Origin: an uncultured Clostridia bacterium | Lineage (GTDB): Bacteria; Bacillota; Clostridia; UBA1381 | Direction: 5' to 3' | NCBI GenBank assembly: GCA_934454145.1 | Contig: CAKSFT010000001.1 | Location: forward strand, 62,001 to 126,000 | DNA: 64,000 bases | Shown here: one piece after another, positions 61,347-64,000 of the stretch | How positions within the stretch are numbered: position 1 is the stretch's first letter | How the letters are laid out: every line of letters starts with the position of its first letter | Notes under the pieces: model-generated | Told to the model about the DNA's origin: nothing | Databases searched by the model: none | What the model saw: the letters and a program-made list of their open reading frames with translations, nothing else | Made by a program: the position numbers and the translations under genes

Positions 61347-62195
61347 ATGAACACTGCAACAGGCATACGCTATGATATGCATACACATTCTCAAAACTCA
61401 CACGACTCGCAATGCCCCGTCTTGGACATGGCAAAGCAGATGAAGGCAAAAGGACTTTCGGGCTTTGCGGTAACAGACCACTGCGATATAGGCTATTCTC
61501 AGGAAATTGATGTTTTCCAATCGGCGAAAAATTCTTACAACGAAGCGCTCGAAGCCGCAAAAGAAACCGATTTGACTGTGCTCAAAGGCATAGAAATCGG
61601 AGAATCCTTTTGGTTCCCCGAAACAAGCAAAAAGATACTGCAAAGTTTCAGCTTTGATGTCATAATCGGCTCTGTACATGCTGTCAAATTTAACGGATAC
61701 GAAATGCCGTATTCGCAAATTGATTTTGGAAAAATGGACAAAAAAACGATATATGCATATCTTGACCAATATTTTGATGATATGCTTTTTATGACCGACA
61801 ACCTCGACTTTGACATTCTCGCACATCTCACCTGCCCACTGCGCTATATAAACGGCAAATACGACATGGGAGTCAGCGTGCATGAATATTCCCAAAAAAT
61901 TGAAATGATTCTTGAAAAGATTATAAAAAAGAACATTGCGCTTGAAGTGAACACTTCGTGTGTGTACCCCGGGAGCCGTTATTCTGAATTTATGCCCGAA
62001 AAACATATCATCGAAAAATATAAATCCATGGGCGGATATCTCATAACCGCGGCTTCCGATGCGCACATTGCGCAAAACGCCGCAAGTTCCTTTGATGTAC
62101 TTTGTACAATGCTGAAAGAACTTGGGTTTGACACCGCTTATTTTTACAAAGACAGACACGCCGTACCATACAAATTGAATATTGATGCAAAATAA
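61347..62195 (+). CDS. PHP-domain phosphatase (HisJ-like)
   Basis: 282 residues, cytoplasmic metal-dependent phosphatase of the PHP superfamily, closest in pattern to histidinol-phosphatase. Metal ligands appear in order: DMHTHS (H-x-H, residues 11-13 region), TDHCD, GIEIGE, GSVHA, AHLTCPLRY and SDAH. No other histidine-biosynthesis gene is near, and control by a DeoR regulator suggests a sugar- or polyol-phosphate substrate instead; this is inference. GGGAGG lies 6-7 nt before ATG 61347. Followed by a bidirectional terminator. Confidence 0.88.
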   Translation: MNTATGIRYDMHTHSQNSHDSQCPVLDMAKQMKAKGLSGFAVTDHCDIGYSQEIDVFQSAKNSYNEALEAAKETDLTVLKGIEIGESFWFPETSKKILQSFSFDVIIGSVHAVKFNGYEMPYSQIDFGKMDKKTIYAYLDQYFDDMLFMTDNLDFDILAHLTCPLRYINGKYDMGVSVHEYSQKIEMILEKIIKKNIALEVNTSCVYPGSRYSEFMPEKHIIEKYKSMGGYLITAASDAHIAQNAASSFDVLCTMLKELGFDTAYFYKDRHAVPYKLNIDAK

Positions 62196-62207
62196 GCCTT
62201 CTGCAAT

Positions 62208-62249
62208 AAAAAGGAGCTGAAAAAAACGTATTTTTTCAGCTCCTTTTTG
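62208..62249. terminator. Bidirectional terminator between the PHP and hydrolase genes
   Basis: Long perfect stem (AAAAAGGAGCTGAAAAAA and its complement) with a 4-nt CGTA loop; T runs exit on both strands, serving the two convergent genes. Confidence 0.93.
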
Positions 62250-62328
62250 AGAGGATAGGAAAAATGTTTCAGATTAAACTTTTTTTACATTCCCTTTTGC
62301 GGAAGTTTCAAACACCACACTCTTGATG

Positions 62329-63324
62329 TTATTTATTTTCCTCTTTTTTGTCAAAATCACGCCAAAATTCCAAAACAGCTTTCTCATATCCTACACGGTC
62401 TTTATAATAACTCATCGCGTGGTCTGCCCCCGGTACAACAAAAAGCCTTTTTGGCGAAGCACATGCTTTATAATTTTCATATGTCATTTCCACCGGCACA
62501 AATCTGTCATCAGTACCATGAATAAACAAAACCGGTATATTGGTATTTTTAAGTGCTGTCACGGCAGAATATTCGTCCGAATGCATCAGAATTTTCCTCT
62601 TGCATATTGCGTCCGCAATTGCACTTCTTATCCCATAAGAAATGTGCAGATTCTTCTCTGCCACATGCTTCCAGATTGCCTTTGGAGAGGTAAAACCGCA
62701 GTCTGCCATAATGCCGTGCAGATTTTGCGGAAATTCCAAATCCGATGCCATAAGCACCGTTGCTGCGCCCATAGAAATCCCTGCCAGATATATCGGCAGA
62801 TTTTTTCCGCATCGGCAGATTGCCCAATTCACCCATTCGACACAGTCATATCTTTCGGTAAGACCAAAGCCCATGTGTTCTCCGCCGCTGGCATTTTGTC
62901 CGCGCTGTTCCACATACACTACACTGCAATTGTTGTCGTGCCAAAAGGACGAAATCATTCCATAATCATAATGCCATGAAGAACGCCAGCCGTGGAATGC
63001 AACAATCACCCTTTCAGGGTTTTCACAAGGGAAAAAATGTCCTATAAGGCTGACTCCGTCATGCCCGACAATCTCCACTCTCTCATGCGGCTGTGTTTCC
63101 AAAGCCTCAGAGGCGGCAATGCACGCGGCGGCAAACTCTTCGTCCTTGGTCTTTCCCGAAATCAACCTGCGTGTTCTTTTCATTATTTTTGGCTGTTTGC
63201 GGTCAAGCGCAGTTTTCACCAAAAGTCTTGTGGTAAGGTATGATGTGCCGGCGGCAGCGGCGGCAGCAGCGGCTGCCGAGGCGATTGCCGTCACAGTCAG
63301 GATTTTTTTTGTGCTGTTTTTCAT
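62329..63324 (-). CDS. Membrane-anchored alpha/beta hydrolase
   Basis: 331 residues from ATG 63322-63324, 7 nt after AGGAGG (another ATG at 63328-63330 is too close, and the frame runs on to 63399). The N-terminal hydrophobic segment ILTVTAIASAAAAAAAAAG is a signal anchor with an alanine run. The hydrolase fold has VAFHGWRSSWHYDYG, the nucleophile elbow AGISMG, IHGTDDRFVP (acid) and GADHAMSYY (His). It resembles the YqiK/BEM46-type serine hydrolases (family alpha/beta hydrolase_1/PF12146). Substrate unknown. Confidence 0.88.
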   Translation of the reverse strand: MKNSTKKILTVTAIASAAAAAAAAAGTSYLTTRLLVKTALDRKQPKIMKRTRRLISGKTKDEEFAAACIAASEALETQPHERVEIVGHDGVSLIGHFFPCENPERVIVAFHGWRSSWHYDYGMISSFWHDNNCSVVYVEQRGQNASGGEHMGFGLTERYDCVEWVNWAICRCGKNLPIYLAGISMGAATVLMASDLEFPQNLHGIMADCGFTSPKAIWKHVAEKNLHISYGIRSAIADAICKRKILMHSDEYSAVTALKNTNIPVLFIHGTDDRFVPVEMTYENYKACASPKRLFVVPGADHAMSYYKDRVGYEKAVLEFWRDFDKKEENK

Positions 63325-63451
63325 ATACATTCCTCCTCCAAGAATCCGTTCATTCTCTATTATGCCGTTTTTTCTTTTTTTCATAACTTTTTTTGGCAAT
63401 TCAAAAACACAAATCGTAAAAAATATTCTTTCACAAATATTTTAACAAAGC

Positions 63452-63477
63452 AATCGCAAAACTAATGTTTTACAATT
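63452..63477. promoter_or_regulatory. Palindromic operator-like site C
   Basis: Arms AATCGCAAAAC and GTTTTACAATT around TAAT; two mismatches. The AAAACTAATGTTTT core and CAATTAA flank match site A at 50245-50270. It lies between the hydrolase and the SLH gene at 63786; a TTTACA here begins a possible plus-strand promoter. Confidence 0.6.
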
Positions 63478-63785
63478 AACTGACTATATTTTACCATTCT
63501 TTTTTTACAGTGTCAACAATCCTCGCTGATTGTTCACAAATTATATAACAATTGTTAAAATACCGTTTCCGAAAAAAATATATTCTCCATTTTATTTGCC
63601 ATAATTTACAGCTTGCAATTTCAGAAAAAATAGTGTATCATGATAACCGTGGTTGACATAACACCGAGAGGCAAGCTTTGGAACAGAGATACAAGCAAAG
63701 CATGCTTTTGGATTATGTAAACTGATATGTATGGGTAAAGGATACCCAAAAGGTATCCGCAGAAAAGGTAAAAGGAGGAACTGAT
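63478..63785 (+). promoter_or_regulatory. Control region and leader of the SLH gene
   Basis: Contains a small inverted repeat (AACAATC...GATTGTT, about 63514-63533), the palindrome TAACAATTGTTA, a promoter TTGCAA (63613-63618)-N17-TATCAT (63636-63641), and a leader of about 140 nt with stems such as GGATACC...GGTATCC just before the RBS. It does not match the c-di-GMP riboswitch consensus, as far as I can see. Confidence 0.5.
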
Positions 63786-64000
63786 ATGAAGGGTTTCAAA
63801 AAAGTTATGGCCTCGACAATTGCGATGGCGGCAATAGCTGCACAGGCTTCCGCTTTTGCGGCAGTGCTGCCCGAAGAAATTGTGGGGACAAAGTATGAAG
63901 AACCGGTACAGGTTCTTGCAGCTTTGAAAATAATGGTGGGTGATGACAACGGGTCATTAAGACTCAACGACACCATCAAACGTTCGGAAGTTGCAAAAAT
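63786..64000 (+). CDS. SLH-domain exported protein (partial, runs off the window)
   Basis: The first 71 codons are visible. Signal peptide (KKVMASTIAMAAIAAQASAFA), then the start of an SLH repeat (PVQVLAALKIMVGDDNGSLRLNDTIKRSEVAK). GGAGG lies 7-8 nt before ATG 63786. Domains beyond the window are unknown. Confidence 0.82.
   Translation, partial: MKGFKKVMASTIAMAAIAAQASAFAAVLPEEIVGTKYEEPVQVLAALKIMVGDDNGSLRLNDTIKRSEVAK

Noticed and set aside
63648..63785. Cyclic-di-GMP riboswitch before the SLH gene
   Set aside because: The conserved purine-rich and GACGCAAAGC blocks of that class are absent.
1..64000. CRISPR array, rRNA operon or insertion sequence
   Set aside because: No regularly spaced repeats, no rRNA signatures and no transposase-like frames were seen.

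Overview
The window comes from an anaerobic, mid-GC, Gram-positive bacterium of the Clostridia. The housekeeping proteins (UvrC, RecA, EF-Ts, S2, HPr with His15 and Ser46) are of Firmicutes type, FeoAB fits an anaerobe, and many exported proteins carry S-layer homology (SLH) repeats. The wealth of SLH proteins and beta-helix carbohydrate-active proteins recalls plant-polysaccharide degraders such as Monoglobus, but that placement is inference.

Layout. 1-12.9 kb (all minus) is housekeeping: feoB (cut by the window edge), feoA, uvrC, ptsH, recA (with a LexA-type box), tsf, rpsB, then a run of a methyltransferase-like membrane protein, a GNAT/YoaP-like protein, dtd, an ABC-F ATPase and an SLH-anchored glucosaminidase. 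13.1-27.2 kb (minus) holds two giant exported proteins of 2,167 and 2,299 residues, led by a TetR regulator with a likely autoregulatory operator; a nitroreductase follows at 27.3-27.8 kb. 27.9-50.2 kb (minus) is a run of eight exported proteins with short gaps: an SLH-only protein, two paralogous beta-helix proteins resembling family GH141, several modular SLH proteins and an SGNH esterase. It looks like one surface polysaccharide-binding and -degrading operon, with a promoter whose -35 box lies inside a palindrome, and a divergent AraC regulator.

50.5-56.6 kb (plus) has two AraC regulators, a copper-amine-oxidase-N-type exported protein, a cytoplasmic GH3 glycosidase and an exported Big2/lectin-like protein that appears truncated. 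56.6-59.7 kb is a type I restriction-modification fragment: hsdM, half of hsdS in the forward direction and the other half inverted, with 14-bp inverted repeats placed so that inversion would restore a 421-residue HsdS. No hsdR or recombinase is visible. 60.1-60.3 kb has tRNA-Ala(CGC) and tRNA-Arg(ACG) (minus). 60.4-64 kb has a divergent DeoR regulator/PHP phosphatase pair, an alpha/beta hydrolase and the beginning of another SLH protein.

The most interesting parts are the 22-kb surface operon with its palindromic control region (a similar palindrome recurs near 63.46 kb, before the last SLH gene), the invertible hsdS, and the TetR-giant protein locus. All calls rest on reading the sequence; no database search was run.
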